DNA from: Sordariomycetes sp. S80-01Y
Taxonomy: Eukaryota; Ascomycota; Sordariomycetes
Reading direction: 5' to 3'
Length of the DNA: 64,000 nucleotides
NCBI GenBank assembly: GCA_037042185.1
Contig: JAXQJY010000030.1
Location: 806,001-870,000, forward strand
The translations under genes were made by a program, and so were the position numbers. Of this stretch, positions 44,334 through 57,450 are shown one piece after another; positions within the stretch are counted from its first letter, which is position 1; each line of letters begins with the position of its first letter. A model generated the notes under the pieces. That model was not told where the DNA came from and made no database searches. It was given only the letters and a program-made list of their open reading frames with translations.

Positions 44334-46058
44334 TGTCGATGCAGGAGTAATAGACTCGGACTGCAAGAAGAGGAGCTGGTGTTTGATATGGGTAGAGGAG
44401 GTCCGGATGGATGGATGGGAGCGGGTGGAAGAAAACTAAAAAGGCGCAGGGCCAGCGCAGCTATGAGAAAATGTCAATCCCCAAGGCTGGCCAGTGACGG
44501 AAGAGCACGGGTGCGGAAGTATTCGACCCCGATCCCGCCGCCAATTTAAGGTGTCTCCTTGGCGCTGAGTGACTTCAGCGTGCATTTCCGAGCTTCTGAC
44601 ACTCGGGTCCTACATCTGGAGCGCGGCAAGGCTTCCCATGACCTACAAAAGGAAATGTAACCCAGGGTATTTGTTTTCGAAGCTGTCCGGGATGACATCA
44701 GGCTTGATGCTGCCGCTTGTCCGATCTCTGAAACGTTGGCTTTATCTCGTTGGGGCATGGTCTGGGAGTACTCAAAACACATCCAACCACGGTCAAATCG
44801 AGCTAAGGTAGCCAACACAACGCCACTTGGGAGCTAATCCAGGGATCAATCGTTGTATCTCCCACTGACTATCCCAGCACAGACTAAGCAAGAACAGAAT
44901 ACTTCACATGTCGCGTAGAAATTCCAATGTAGCAAAACGTTTCAGGGTAACCCAACCTCACCAGCGTCTCCGGCAATCCGGACGGAAGGAAAAGGGCCGG
45001 CAATGGCCCGGCATACATTCGGTCACACAATGTGAGGTAAAAGTCGCTCGAATGCCAAAAGACTCAAATGCCTCGGTGCTTTTTACTGTCCCAAGAAACC
45101 TTCACTTTCTGACTCTCTATCGGTCCGGGCTGCATACAGGTCTCCGCCGTGTCGAACCGAGGACTGGGGTCTCTATAGAGGTTGACGTAGGCAGACTGCC
45201 AGCATCCAGAGCTATCAACCATCGCGCTGGCATTTACTGCTTGAATCACGTACCCGTCAAACAAGTTGTCTCTCCTCAGACTATGGCCTGATACAAAGAG
45301 CAATAGCCCAGGCACCTCGCCGCTATAGCAAGATACCTTCTTAACTTGACCTGCGCCACCCTTGGAACTGGATGATCTTCCCAACGAAGGGCGGTAGATC
45401 ATCGGCAAATACAGTTCCGCCGCTGGCCGCCAAATTGGAGGCCCCGCTTTTCTGACCCGAGGGAGTATTCTTTCTTGCCATCGCTTCTCAGCCCCGACTC
45501 TTCTCTCCTTCCCACAACAATCAACGACATCCAACGTCGCCATCAATTTCCGACGCGCCGCCATCGATAAAAAGTAGGCATCGGTATATTCAGTCTCTCC
45601 GCAGCCTCTTTCACTCCGATACCCACTAGAGCATCGCGCGCACAGCAACCGATTGTGTGGCTTCCTCGTCGCTCCTTTTATCGTGACGTGGCCGCGGTGC
45701 TGTGACGCACCACCAGTAGACTGAGGGCTTCTTCTCGCGACCCAGTGTTTGCATCAAAGAAATATCGCAACACCTGTCGCTCGTTTGGGGACCATTTCAA
45801 TCTGCACTTTCTGCACGTATAGCCTCACGTGGGCTTTGTAAAGAGGCTTTTCTTCGCGCCAGGTCGTAAAGGAGCGTACATCGTGGGAGCGTATGGGATC
45901 TTAGCCTGTGACTTTGTCCCGACCAGCATTTTCGTACCCCAGAAAAGGGCCAACAATTGTCAACGTATTTGCATCCCCCTAGGGTCACTGCACTTGTTCC
46001 GAGGACTCCGTCGGGAAGCGTACTCTGAAGACGTGGCTCGTGGCGTCGCTTTAGCATT
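44334..46058. other. Divergent promoter between citrate synthase and Seb1-like gene
   Basis: 1.7 kb head-to-head spacer. A 166-codon minus-strand frame (45564-45064) is the longest but shows no domain; chance is enough to explain it. No gene is called. Confidence 0.4.
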
Positions 46059-48454
46059 ATGGCGTCTGCCGTGACCGATCTCGAAGCTGGCCTTCATGCC
46101 ATGCTCAACTTGAAGCCTCCTGGAGTCTCGGGTTCGCGCATCGCGAGCCTGACGCAGCTGTGCCTCGCAAACATTGAAGTAAGCCGCACTGAGGACAAAC
46201 CATCAAAGTAACCAACCGCTGACTATCGTGCCAACCCAGTCCGAGTCTGTTCTCATTCAGAAGATTTACACTCACTTCAAGAAAGCACCGCCAACACACA
46301 AGCTGGGAGTCCTGTACGTCGTAGACTCTGTAACCCGCAAGTGGATGGAGCAAGCCAAGCAACAGGGCCAAACAGTAGGCAGCTCGGCTCCTGACGGGAC
46401 CTATGCGGCTGGCGTATACAGAGTGACCGAACTGATGCCCGTGCTGATGAACGACATACTCCAGTCTTGCCCCCCAGAACATAAGGTACGCATATCGAGG
46501 TAGGCGGGGACCATGAGGTTTGACAATGGACATGCGTTGCAAGCAGACCAGACCTCTTGTCATCCCTAGCCAGCCCTCCTCGTAAATCGTTATGGCCACT
46601 AATTCGTAATTTGCGTATAGGAAAAGATGAAGAAACTGTTTGACATTTGGGAAAAAGGCTCAACGTTCCCAGCGCCACTTATCAAGTCATTCCGCGACAA
46701 GCTCGCTGCGCGTACGTCACCTTCCCTACATGCTAAGCCATTACCCCTGACAAGCCCCTTTACTTGGCCTCTTTCTGACCGATTTCTCACAGCAACTTCC
46801 ACTACACCTCCAGGCAGCCCACCGCCTAATCCATTGGCCTCTCTCCAAGGTAGTGCACCGGCGGCTGCGGCCGGCCAGCCTAACATCCCCATAGCCGAGA
46901 AGACCCAATCCATCTTAGACGCGTTGTCAAACATCGCCCGCCAAAACACTTCAACTGCCGCCAGCGGCCCTAGTGCCCAAGCGCCTGTAGCATCGCATAG
47001 CATGCCTCTCAACGGGAGCATACCACCTAGGCCTGTGTCCTCCGTGTCCCAGAATCATTGGGCGGCGCCACCACCAGGACCTCCAGCTGGCTACCCCCAG
47101 GGTCAGCAGCCACCTGTAAACCCTCCTCCTATGCCCCAGATTCCAGGCATGCCTCCGTTGCCGCAGTTTAATCCCGCCCCAGCTATGCCGCAGTTTCCTG
47201 GCATGCCGCCTGCACCGGGTGCTCCTGAGGCGGCGCCTGGCGCGCCCCCAGCCCAGAACCTTGATCCAAACATGATCATGACCATCAAGACTCTGCTTGA
47301 TCAGGGCATTCCGGCTGATCAGCTGCCTGCCATCCTTCAAAGTTTGAATGCGGCAAACCCAGGCAATCAGGCCCAGCCTCCACAGCACCCCCCAGCATCA
47401 GTACCACCACCACAAGCCTCGTACCCCCATGGACCGCCACCGTCATGGGCAGCTCCCGGAGGTCGCGATGAGCCCGCACGCGACTGGCGAGGAGGCTACA
47501 ACGACAGAAACCAAGGATATGGTCATCGGTCACGCTCTCGGTCACCAGACCGTGGTTGGGCTGGTCGATCACCGCGTAACGGTCGCGACAACTATGGGCG
47601 CGACGATGGTCACGGCGGGCGTGGAGGGGGCTACCGTTCGCGCACTCCGCCTCGCCATCATGAACCAACCCCACCCCCTGGTGGCGAGAAGTGGACAGAC
47701 ATTGATCCCAAGTTACCCCGCGATCACATCAAGGTTCTGAGTCGAACGCTGTTTGTTGGAGGCGTAACGTAAGTTGGTTGTCCCCGCCATTTAAAACTAA
47801 GCTAACATCCAACGTAGCTGCCCTGAGTCTGAGCTTCGCGACATCTTCAGCCGCTACGGTATCGTGCAGACCTGCATCGTTAACAAAGACAAGCGCCACG
47901 CCTTTGTGAAGATGCTTTCCCGCAAAGACGCCGTTGCGGCAAAGGAAGGCTCTGAAGAGCACAGAAACTCAGACATGCCCCTCCGCACCCGTTGGGGAGT
48001 CGGCTTTGGGCCCCGTGACTGCAGCGATTACTCGACGGGAGTGAGCACCATCCCCATCCATCGTCTCACCGAGGCCGATCGCAAATGGGTGCTCACAGCA
48101 CCCTACGGTGGCAGCGGCGGTCGTCCCATCACGACTGGTCTTGTCATCGAAGAACCGGACATTGAGATTGGAGCTGGCGTTTCTTCAAAGGCCATCTCAA
48201 GACGCATGCAAACTGATAAGGGCGGTGCGAATGGACCTAAGTCTTCAAAGAACCGGGACAGTGATAATGGCTGGCCCGACCGCAACGGCGGAAGAGATCA
48301 GAGAGGCGGGAATGAGAGGAACAATGCACCAGGGGCTCCCCAAGCCGCGCCTGGATTTCCGTTCGGCATTGGAACTTTGCCCAATGGCATGCCTAGCTTC
48401 CCGGCTGGGTTCTCGTTCCCTGATCCGAGCGCTCAGCAGCCACGGTGGCAGTGA
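46059..48454 (+). CDS. Seb1/Nrd1-type RNA-binding protein (CID + RRM)
   Basis: Five exons, 46059-46178, 46240-46485, 46621-46711, 46793-47768 and 47818-48454, 689 residues. Residues ~1-150 form a CID that binds the RNA polymerase II C-terminal domain (LIQKIYTHFKKAP...LGVLYVVDSVTRKWME...KLFDIWEKGSTFP). A long Pro/Gln-rich linker and an RS/RGG-like stretch follow. The RRM is RTLFVGGVTCPESELRDIF...GIVQTCIVNKDKRHAFVKM with the Seb1/Nrd1-specific C-terminal extension. Such proteins couple RNA polymerase II to transcription termination, 3'-end processing and, in fission yeast, heterochromatin assembly. Intron 3 (81 bp) has no in-frame stop, so retention would add 27 residues. Confidence 0.93.
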
Positions 48455-49515
48455 GCGTTAACATACGCACGAATACGTTATGGCACGTTGACCATCTTCG
48501 AGGAGACTCATCGGAGACTACATATTTACTACGTTATAGCAGCGTTGCTCTGCTTGGAAGGAAGGTAGGGCATTGATGGCGTCAGGTTTTGAAGGACGCG
48601 TTCGAGAAGGCTCTCCATACTATAATTGTTTGCAATTATCGCGCTCCTGGATGAATTGCGCGGGGAAATTCGTTTTCGACAAGACGGACGGCATCTGTCA
48701 AGATATAGCGTTGAAATTAAAAACACTACATTGCGGCTCCAGCCCGCTGTCTAGACTGACTTCAGTTTCTCTCGCCTTTCCAGTCTATGGTATATTGCCA
48801 GGCGACGTGCTTCGACTATGACATTAAAGCTTCAACTACTCCTGAAATCTGTGACTCTTTATCCGTTGACTGCAGGCAAGTGTCGACGTCGCAACGCTGC
48901 CAAAAATGAGGCTGAGACTCGTGACCGCAGAACCTGACACTCAAGTCCTGGAAGGACAAGCCTAGCCTTGTTGACAAAAGGGGACACTGATCTTGGGAAT
49001 GAGCTCTCCAAGCGCCTTCAATGCTATTCGTCAATGGCTTCAACGGGCGAGATGCGTTAGCGCACGCATTCTGGCGACTGTCAACCACGGCCCTCAGCCA
49101 CCCGCTGCGTCATTTTGCCGGGTCTCGATCTAGCGAATGTCGTGGCCGAGAAATCAGGCGTGAAAAAGCTTCTTTGCACGTGCCAAACCTTGAAGCCTGA
49201 TAGGGCGACAGTGCGAGTCCACAGCTGGAGCTTTAGTGCCTACGGTAACCTTCGCTACCCTGGCTGGTGCGCTGAATAGCGAGCTTGTCCTACGTTGGAC
49301 CAGTGCATGTGCATGTGCATTGACGCTTCAAGCCGGATGTGGGGGTGACCTCACTGCGACGCAGGTCTGCCGTTTCCATCTCGCATCCAGCCTCGCTTCG
49401 TTCTCCATCCACCACATTGCATCGCATCGCTGGACAGGATCGACTGCTCTTCTTTCGGGGCATGGGATATTGGTTACGCACACGAAGTCTGATCAATTGA
49501 CCTCGGCCCGCCAAG
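48455..49515. other. Intergenic region before the VTC gene
   Basis: About 1.06 kb with no supported gene. A small GTGCAT triplication lies near 49303-49321. Confidence 0.45.
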
Positions 49516-51935
49516 ATGCGTTTCGGCAAGACTCTGCGCACTTCCATCTATCCTCCCTGGAAGGACAAGTACATCGACTACCCCAAGCTCAAGAACCTCC
49601 TCCGCGAGGACAAATCCGAGGACGATGCCGAGCCATGGACCGAAGAGGACGAGAACCGCTTCTGCGAGGAGATTCTTAATGTCCAGCTCGAGAAGGTTGC
49701 GCAGTTCCAGCAGGAGCAGTTCGATGCGCTGAAGCACCGCGTCGACGTTGCGTTTGATAAGCTCAAGGAGCTGGCACCGCCGGACAGCGAAGGCTCGAAG
49801 CAGAAAAAGAGCGATATCTCGACCGCGAGGCTGAAAGAGCTGGAGGAGGAGCTGGATGCCATCACCAACGAGGTCAAGGAGCTGAAAAAGTTCAGCAACA
49901 TCAACTACACGGGTTTCCTGAAGATTGTCAAGAAGCATGACCGCAAGAGGGGTGATCGGTACAGGGTGCGTCCTGTGATGCAGTTGAGCCTGGCGCAGAG
50001 ACCCTTCAACTCGGAGCAGGGATACTCTCCGCTGTTGAACAAGCTGTCTATCATGTACTTCGCAATTCGGCAGCAGCTGGAAGGCGGCGACAAGGCACCT
50101 CTGGACTTGAACAGCCAGGGCGAGACGCACAACGGGGAGAGGTACACGGCCCACAAGTGTAAGTGACCCTTGGAGACAGGAAAGTCGAGTTCCGTGCTAA
50201 TCTACTTAGTCTGGGTGCATCCAGACAACCTACTCGAAGTCAAGACCCTCATCCTCCGACACCTGCCCGCCCTCGTCTACAGCGAACAGACTGCCAAGGA
50301 AGCCGACGGTAACGACTCGCCCGCAGTTACATCCCTCTACTTCGACAATAAGGATTTCGAACTATACTCGGAAAAGGTCGACCGCCAAACCGAAGCCTCC
50401 TCCCTACGCCTCCGGTGGCATGGCCAGCTCAAGGCTCGCCCCGAGCTGTTCCTCGAACAAAAGATAGTGGACGCTACAGGTAACAGCGAAGAAGCCAAAT
50501 TCGCAATCAAGGACAAATGGGTGAAGCCGTTCCTCGACAATGAGTATAAGATGGATCGTTCGATCGAGAAGATGGAGAGGCAAGGAAGGCCCGAGGAGGA
50601 GATCGACGACTTCAAGAAGACTGTGCATAAGATCCAGGACTTTGTGCAGGAGAAGAAGCTTTCACCGCTGATTCGGGCGAATTACGTCCGCACAGCTTTC
50701 CAGAAGCCCACGGACAACCGTGTACGCATTCTCATCGACACCAACTTGGCCTTCATCCGCGAGGACACGCTTGACGAGCGGAGGCCATGCCGTGATCCCA
50801 ACGATTGGCACCGCGCCGAGATTGACAACAGCGAGATGACATACCCGTTCTCAGGCGTCAACCAAAGCGAAGTTTCGAAGTTTCCTTACGCCATCCTCGA
50901 GTTGAAGCTAAAGGAGGACGGGTCGCGGAAGCGGTCGACATGGGTCCAGGACCTGATGTCGTCTCATCTTGTCCACCCCGTCCCTCGGTTCTCCAAGTTT
51001 GTGCACGGCGTGGCATGCTTGTTTGAAGACTACGTGAACAACTACCCTTTCTGGCTCAGCGACCTGGAGACGGACATTCGCAAAGATCCTCAGCGCGCCT
51101 TCGAGGAGGAGGAACAGCGACGTGCTCAGCAAGCCGACGACGTGCAGGCTGTTGGAAGCTTGATAGGGGCAGGGGCCAAGTCTGGGTCGTATAAGATGGC
51201 CAAGAGCTCGCCGATGGGGCAGTCTTATCTATCTGACCGCATGGCCGCAGACGCCAAGGCGAAGAAGGCTCGTCAAGCTAGCATGCCAGCGGCGGCAGAA
51301 GGGGACGAGGAGGGCGAGAGCAGCGAGGCTCCCAAGCGCGGGTACGGCACGCTCTCATCCGTCATCCCCAGCTTCTCCCTGTCCAAGTACGCCATGGCCA
51401 AGCGTCGTCAAGAACGAAACGTGCAGCTGCCCGAAGGTGTCGTCAAGCCCACTGAGTGGATCAAGAACGCAGGCGAGATCAAGGTCGAGCCCAAGGTGTG
51501 GCTCGCCAACGAACGAACATTCCTCAAGTGGCAGCATATCTGCATCCTGCAAGGCAGCCTGGCCCTGGCCTTGTATACATCCGCCGGCGAGAATTTCCTC
51601 GCAGAGATCATGGGTGTCATTTACATCTTTATCGCGGCATTTGCGGGTCTTTGGGGGTACAGCATGCTCCGGGTGCGCCGTAGCATGATCCTGGAGAGGA
51701 GTGGAAAGGACTTCGACAACATGATCGGGCCCATCGTCATCAGCGCGGCGCTGATGATTGCGCTCATCTTGAACTTCGTCTTCCAGGTAAGCTTCCTTAT
51801 AAGCCTCAATGGTTTCGGCCTGCGCTGACATGAATGCAGTACCAAACTGCGGCTCGGAAATGGCAGGATGCTCAAGGTGACCGTGAAGAGCATCATGAGC
51901 TCTCTGGTAGCATGATGGACGAGCTGAAGGTGTAG
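49516..51935 (+). CDS. Vacuolar transporter chaperone subunit, VTC2/VTC3 type
   Basis: Three exons, 49516-50158, 50210-51786 and 51840-51935, 771 residues. The N-terminal SPX domain (~1-165) begins MRFGKTLRTSIYPPWKDKYI and has NINYTGFLKIVKKHDR with the basic inositol-pyrophosphate-binding Lys cluster. The central VTC tunnel domain (~215-480) has FWVHPDNLLEVKTLILRHLP, SLRLRWHGQL and AILELKLK. Near the C-terminus is a DUF202 membrane region with about three helices, opening VWLANERTFLKWQ. The WKDKYI start and overall layout match yeast Vtc2/Vtc3 rather than Vtc4. The complex makes polyphosphate from ATP and moves it into the vacuole under control of SPX ligands. Confidence 0.95.
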
Positions 51936-52744
51936 GATTGAGAAACGCGAGGGAAGAAGGGAAGAAAGAGGCGCATTGCTGGCGGGTTCGCGTGCTTTGA
52001 AGCAGCATTCTTGGAGTATGGTTGTTTTGGATTCATAGCAGATATCAATCAATGCCTCTTCTTTCATGGCTCCTAGGGAAACACCAACACTACGAGGGAT
52101 GACCAGCACAGATACAGGTGTCTCAGCTGCTCTACCTTAGGCATGACGTTGGGCAAGCGTCGACCATTTGCCAATCAAACATTGATGCACGTCAAAATCT
52201 GTACCACCAATTGCGTCCTGGGCATTGGGTTGAACAACGCACTGAAGCAGCGGCTTCCTGCAAGGCCTCACCGTCCTATCAAATCACAGCCGACCCTCGC
52301 TTCTCCCTTCCTCCCACATCGTCATCCTCAATTCCTCGCACCGAGTCATCCGTCAAAAAATTCCCATCGCGTAGACACGACAGACACTTGCGCCTTTTTA
52401 ACCACGACCATCTCTTTTCCGAGGACTCCCCAAGGTTGGATTGTAGACGTGGGCGTAGGCGCGCGCAGCAGTAGCAGGTGGCCCGAGTGATTGCCGCACT
52501 GCAAGGGACGAGCAGCAGCACGGGAGGCCTGTGGCAAACAATCCATCGCAGACAGGCGGTGCCAGGGTTCATCTAAGCCTCAAAAACAGGCTTCGGGACG
52601 GCGCGCTTTTGAGCATGCTCAGGCCCCACGACGAACGGCGCGGAGATCATGACGGGATTTGAGCTCGTCGATGAGTCGTTGAACTGAGCGCGTGCGCCCC
52701 AACGCGGTAGGACGGACGGACAGACAGACTTAACTTCGTCCGCC
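51936..52744. other. Intergenic region before the 788-residue protein
   Basis: 800 bp with a CT-rich section (~52295-52440). No gene is supported. Confidence 0.45.
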
Positions 52745-55280
52745 ATGGATCACGAACCGCGGGAGCAGCATGTCAACTTTGCGACGCAGGAGCCGTTGTC
52801 GCCACAGGGAGATTCCACGCTGGATGTGTCCAGGAAGAAGAAGGGCTTCTTGAGCGGCCTGTTGAGGCGGGCGAGTTTGGCGGGTGGGAAGAGGCCCGTG
52901 TTGAAGAAGGTCGGTGCGTCCACTCTTACTGATGAGCACGAATGAGCTGACGGCGAGCGTGCAGGGCTCCAAGGACACGAGACGGGTTGTCAGTGACGGA
53001 GATGCCTTGCGCCGTGAGAAGCGACGCTCCATCCCCAACGAAGACGCCTTCAGACCCCGACGCTCAAAGCGCCCTGCAGAACCGGCTGAGTATCCTCCGC
53101 CGGAGACAGACTGGGAGACTGAACACGAAGCTCCCCGCTCGCGCAAGAGCAGAGGCAAACGCCCAGCCGAGCCCAATGGCCACCGTACGCCCTCTCCCGC
53201 GCCGCTCACGAGGTGGCCGCCCAGCGACGTAGGCACCCACGAGGATCTCTCACCTACGCAGGCGGCGGCTTGGGTCTGTCGAGGCGCGCCGGTGTTCAAG
53301 GGTCACAAGCGGCCGATCCCGCACATGCCCGAGCGGTACCACGCCCTGTACACGACGGTCTCTGGGAACAGGGATGCGGGCGGTGACAGGGCCGACGCGC
53401 ACGAGAGCATGGTTCCGTTGATGAGCATGAGGATGCAGTCGAATGCCAAGCCTGAGTATCCATGGGAAACGCTTGAGCAGCCGAGCTACGCGTTTCACTA
53501 CGGTTACCTTCCGGGCACCATCACCTTGAATCAGTGGGCCTGGTCAGGTAGCGTTATGCCGCCCACGATAGCCTTGCGGGATTCGGGCGTGTTGCCTCGT
53601 CCAATGACCTTGGAGAGGATATTTGAGCGGCTGCAGGAGCTGAGGCACGGGCTGGAAGACGACGATCCGGATCTACTCTACAAGATTCTGTACAAGCGAA
53701 TCCTACGCGATCCGGACCGCATCATGCACCCGCACAAGACGCTCGACAAGCAGATCACGGATCTGATCCTCGTCCTGTCGCGGCCGGACTGGATCGACTT
53801 TACAAATCCACGAAACCAGGTGGTGACGCGCTTCATCTTCGACCACCTCCAGGATGCGGAGAGCGAGCATCCGGGCCACAACGCGGAGTTCCAGGAGCAG
53901 TATCGCAAGTTCTTCCACCAGCTGCTGCTGAGCCTGGAGCTGGAGATGAGGATACAGAGCGAGCAGCACGGCGAGTGGGCCAAGGAGAAGCTGCTCATGC
54001 AGATACCCCCCAGGATACAATGGGGCCTCGCGCTGGCGAGGAGGTGGCGGCAGAACGTGCGAGTAGACGATATCGGCAAAGCAGCCGAAGACAGTGAGTG
54101 ACAAAGCTGGCCATATGAACGAAAATGTGCTGACGGCCGCAGTTCGGCTGCGCTACAAACTCAAGAAGCGCCAGGTCAAGATGCTCAAGCGCTTCGCCAC
54201 GACTATGAAGTGGCCAAACCTCGCTGAAACCCTCGACAACCTCAGGGCGCGGGACGAGGACTTCAGCCTCGACACCATCAGCTCCGACGCCTTCGCCTAC
54301 TTCAGCGGACTGATCCTCCCGGGCGTACGTCCCCCTCGCTCGCTCGAACCAAACCCCCTTGTTTCCAGGCAGAGACTAACGAGGCGCAGCCGACCTTCCC
54401 CTTTCTCACCATGAACACCTTAATCGACTCGGACCCGGATCCCGCAACCGACGACCTGGCGCTGCTATCCCACATGCACCCCGCCTGCGGCTTCCAGTAC
54501 CGTAGTAGCTACACGTACTGGTCCGCGTCCTGCATCGTGGGCAAGGTCCTCGCCCCGACATGCCACTCCCTCGCCGGCTGGATCGGCCCTGCGCGTCCCA
54601 CGACGGATCTCTCGCGCTCCCAGATCGCGCGGATACGCACCCGTCGGCCGCGGCAGAAGCTGCGTGTTGAGGACGTCGAGAGCATGGGTGAGCGCTCCGA
54701 ACCGCTCGGCCCAAAGGCGGACCGCTACCCCGTCAGCGAGTACGTCCTGCCCGGGCTCGACGCCAACGACGTTGTCGACACGGTCAGGGTTGAGATGCTC
54801 GGCCTGAGGGCCGCGGCCACGGCCATCCCCTCGGGCGAGACCCTCACGGCGCCGCGCCTGTTCGACGCCACCGTCCAGTTCGCCGTCGACGGCCAGTCCT
54901 GGCCTCTGCGGCTCATGTACGACGTGTGCTTCGTCTCGGCGACGCCCTGCAGCGAGGGCCCGCACCCGCTCTTCTTCGACTACGAGCACACGGTCATCCG
55001 CGTCGACGACATCATGTCCATCCGCGACTGGGGCGGCCTGTACGAGCGTGACGGACAGCAGCAGCAAGGGCAGCAGGATGACGAGCGGGTGCTCCTGGTC
55101 AAGGCCTTTGGCGTGCGGGACAACGAGGTGCTCGCGCGGGCGTGGTGCGCGCATTGGGGGCTCGGCGCCATCGTGGCAGACGTGAGGCGCACGTGCGCCG
55201 CCTGTGCGGTCAGGGAGGCGTTCGCGGCGACGTTGACGGTCGTCATCTGCGTGGACGGCATGGGGGATGACGAGCTATGA
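52745..55280 (+). CDS. Uncharacterised 788-residue fungal protein
   Basis: Four exons, 52745-52909, 52965-54093, 54143-54324 and 54390-55280. Frame continuity across three introns strongly supports a real gene. I do not recognise a family. Residues ~30-50 are basic (RKKKGFLSGLLRRASLAG), an amphipathic stretch that could bind membrane. Residues 55-180 are charged and disordered with several basic (K/R)RP patches. About 200-490 appears helical (MTLERIFERLQELRHGLEDDD; FFHQLLLSLELEMRIQSEQH; RLRYKLKKRQVKMLKRF). The C-terminal ~290 residues are a mixed alpha/beta domain with several Cys (AHWGLGAIVADVRRTCAACA). No signal peptide or transmembrane helix is obvious. Intron 1 needs a GTCGGT donor to keep frame. 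Role unknown. Confidence 0.8.
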
Positions 55281-55715
55281 TTACGGCTTGACGAGTTATG
55301 TGACGTGCATGAGTGTTTTGTTCAGTTATTCAATCCAGCGCTGAATGTTTTGTTTTGTCCTATTTGCTGGCGCATCTGATATCTCGCACTCCTGAGTTAG
55401 CCTGCTCGTTTCCCAGAGACGTCGTGACGGGACTAGCCATACCCGTGATGGCTTCGTGGCTCCAGACATCCGTCCCGGAGGCTTTGTGATACTAATTAAG
55501 CAATTCCATCCTTATTTTCCTGTAGCGTAACCGTAGCCGTAACCGTAACGAGAAAGAGAAACCTAAACCCTTGAACCAGCCGAACAAACACGCCGACAAC
55601 ACAACTATATACTCCGTAAATATGCAGACGCGAAGTGGTCAATACTGACCCTGAATCCAGCAGAACCCCAAGCCCGGCGCCTTTTGTAAACTCGTAATGT
55701 GTGGCCACAGCTCCC
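55281..55715. other. Convergent spacer
   Basis: 3' region shared by the 788-residue gene and the bZIP gene. A short CGTAAC-type repeat lies near 55525-55550. Confidence 0.45.
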
Positions 55716-57450
55716 TCATCCCTGCCGGCTCTTGGCCCCCTTCGTTGAGTAGTCGATATTACACGTCGCTGCCAAGCCTGGGAAGCTCTTCGCAAACGGC
55801 TCCCCCAGCGTCCAGTTGTTCAGGTTGCGCAGGTGTCGCTCGAACACGGGATTGATCATCAGCTCGTCCCCATCCGGACTCTGCAGCAGCGTGTCCGTCT
55901 CCTCGTATGGCCAGCTCAGCCTCAGCGTCGTGGTGAAGGGGATGAAGAAGTTGTCGAAGAGGTACTCGTTGGGGTTGTAGTGCTTGGCCAGCGCCTCGCG
56001 CATCAGCGGGAAGGGTAGGTGGTCGATCCAAGCCGGATGAGCGATGGAGAGCTGCGACTGCTGGGGCCGCATCCACTCGGGCAGCCGAGCGTAGTTCTCC
56101 TTGGTGGGCGAGATCTGCCAGCGCATGAGGAGGAACATGATGTACAGAACGGCCACGCGCTCGGGGAGGGTAGAGATATCGGGGAAGGTGGATAGTATGT
56201 CGGTGAAGACCTTGGACAGCGGATGAGACTGCGCCGAGTGCGACGGGTTGAGGAGCGACGAGACGGATGGGTACCGCGGGCCGACGACTTCGGAGGCGGA
56301 TAGGCCTTCCGCTGCGCGCTGACGGCGCTCGAAGAGGAAGTCGAGGAGGAGAGAGTCGAGGGGGCAGGTTGGGTCGCAGTTCTTGATGGCCACCGCGTAG
56401 CAGGGTACACTGCCCTGGGGGTATACGGCGCCAGGGGACCCTGATGCCGGTGGAGGAGGATAGCTACTCGGCGGCCTGGAGGATGAGCTCGGCTCCCAGT
56501 TGGCGGTAGTGGCGCTGCTCCCGCTTGGCCTGGCTCTCAGTGCCTGGTCGTTGCGGATGTCGGTCCAGTCGTGCTTCATGGGCAGGTGCTGGTATCTAGC
56601 CGTGTCCTGCGCACCATTGGAGCCGTTCTGGATTCTGTTGACGTGCTGGGTCTGGCTGGGCTTCAGCAAGAAGCCAAGTCCGAGGCGCTCAGGGCCCATA
56701 TCAAGGCCATGGCGCATCTCGTGCCGTTGCTGCTGGAGTTGTTGCTTTGCGTTCTCGCCTTGCTGCTGCTGCTGCTGGCCGGGACTGGGCGTGGCTTGCC
56801 CTCCCCAGCCGTGGTGCGGAAGCTCCATGCTTCCCGGCGACCCAGCGCTGCCGGGAGTCGAGGCGTTGTTGTGTAGGGGAGGAGGCACCGAGTTGGCGCC
56901 GGAATGGTAGGACGTCGAGGGCGAGACGTAGGAGCTGCCGGCATCTGAGAAACGATGTTAGGACAGCAGTTGAAAACGCGATGAACAAGGGAAGCTTACC
57001 AGCACCAATGAGACCCTGTACATCGCCGACGATAGCAGCCAAACGCTGTTTGATGCGCGCGTTCTCCCGTTCAACCTCCTCCTTGGCCCTCTTCATCTTG
57101 AGGAACTCCTGGTAGGGCTCCTGGTTCGTCAGGTCTCGTATCTGGCTCTCCAAGCTCTCGATGGTCTCCTTGGTCCGCCGCCTGATGTTTCGTTGCGCTT
57201 CTCGATCTGTCGGTCCCGGGTCAGCCCAATCCGTCTATGACAGCAGACGCGTCTCCGACGTACCATTCTCCCTCTTCTTCTGCAGCTGCTCCGGCGTCAG
57301 GTTTGCAACACCTCTGTTGCCCGCGGTCGTCTTCTTCTTCTTCCTGCCAGCCTCATCCCCCTCGGGCGAGCCCCCGCGCTTGCTGCTCACGACCGACTCG
57401 CCGCCAGGACTGGGCGCCACATCGTCCGAGGGAGCCGCGGGCGGCGGCAT
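55716..57450 (-). CDS. bZIP-type transcription factor with DUF3425
   Basis: Three exons, 57450-57264, 57206-57000 and 56944-55716, 540 residues. The split basic region, formed only after splicing, reads KKRENDREAQRNIRRRTKE and leads into a short zipper-like helix (IESLESQIRDLTNQEPYQEF...RENARIKQRLAAIVG). A Gln/Pro/Gly-rich linker follows. The DUF3425 domain, about 320-520, has CDPTCPLDSLLLDFLFERR, FPERVAVLYIMFLLMRWQ-like helices and WIDHLPFPLMREAL. This architecture is specific to Pezizomycotina and linked in family members to stress response, development or secondary metabolism. Targets cannot be inferred. It stands alone beside housekeeping genes, so a pathway-specific role is not suggested by context. 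Confidence 0.92.

Noticed and set aside
45064-45564. 166-codon minus-strand frame with ATG in the citrate synthase/Seb1 spacer
   Set aside because: Length is within chance expectation for 64 kb. There is no domain, no low-complexity bias typical of real proteins and no splice partner.
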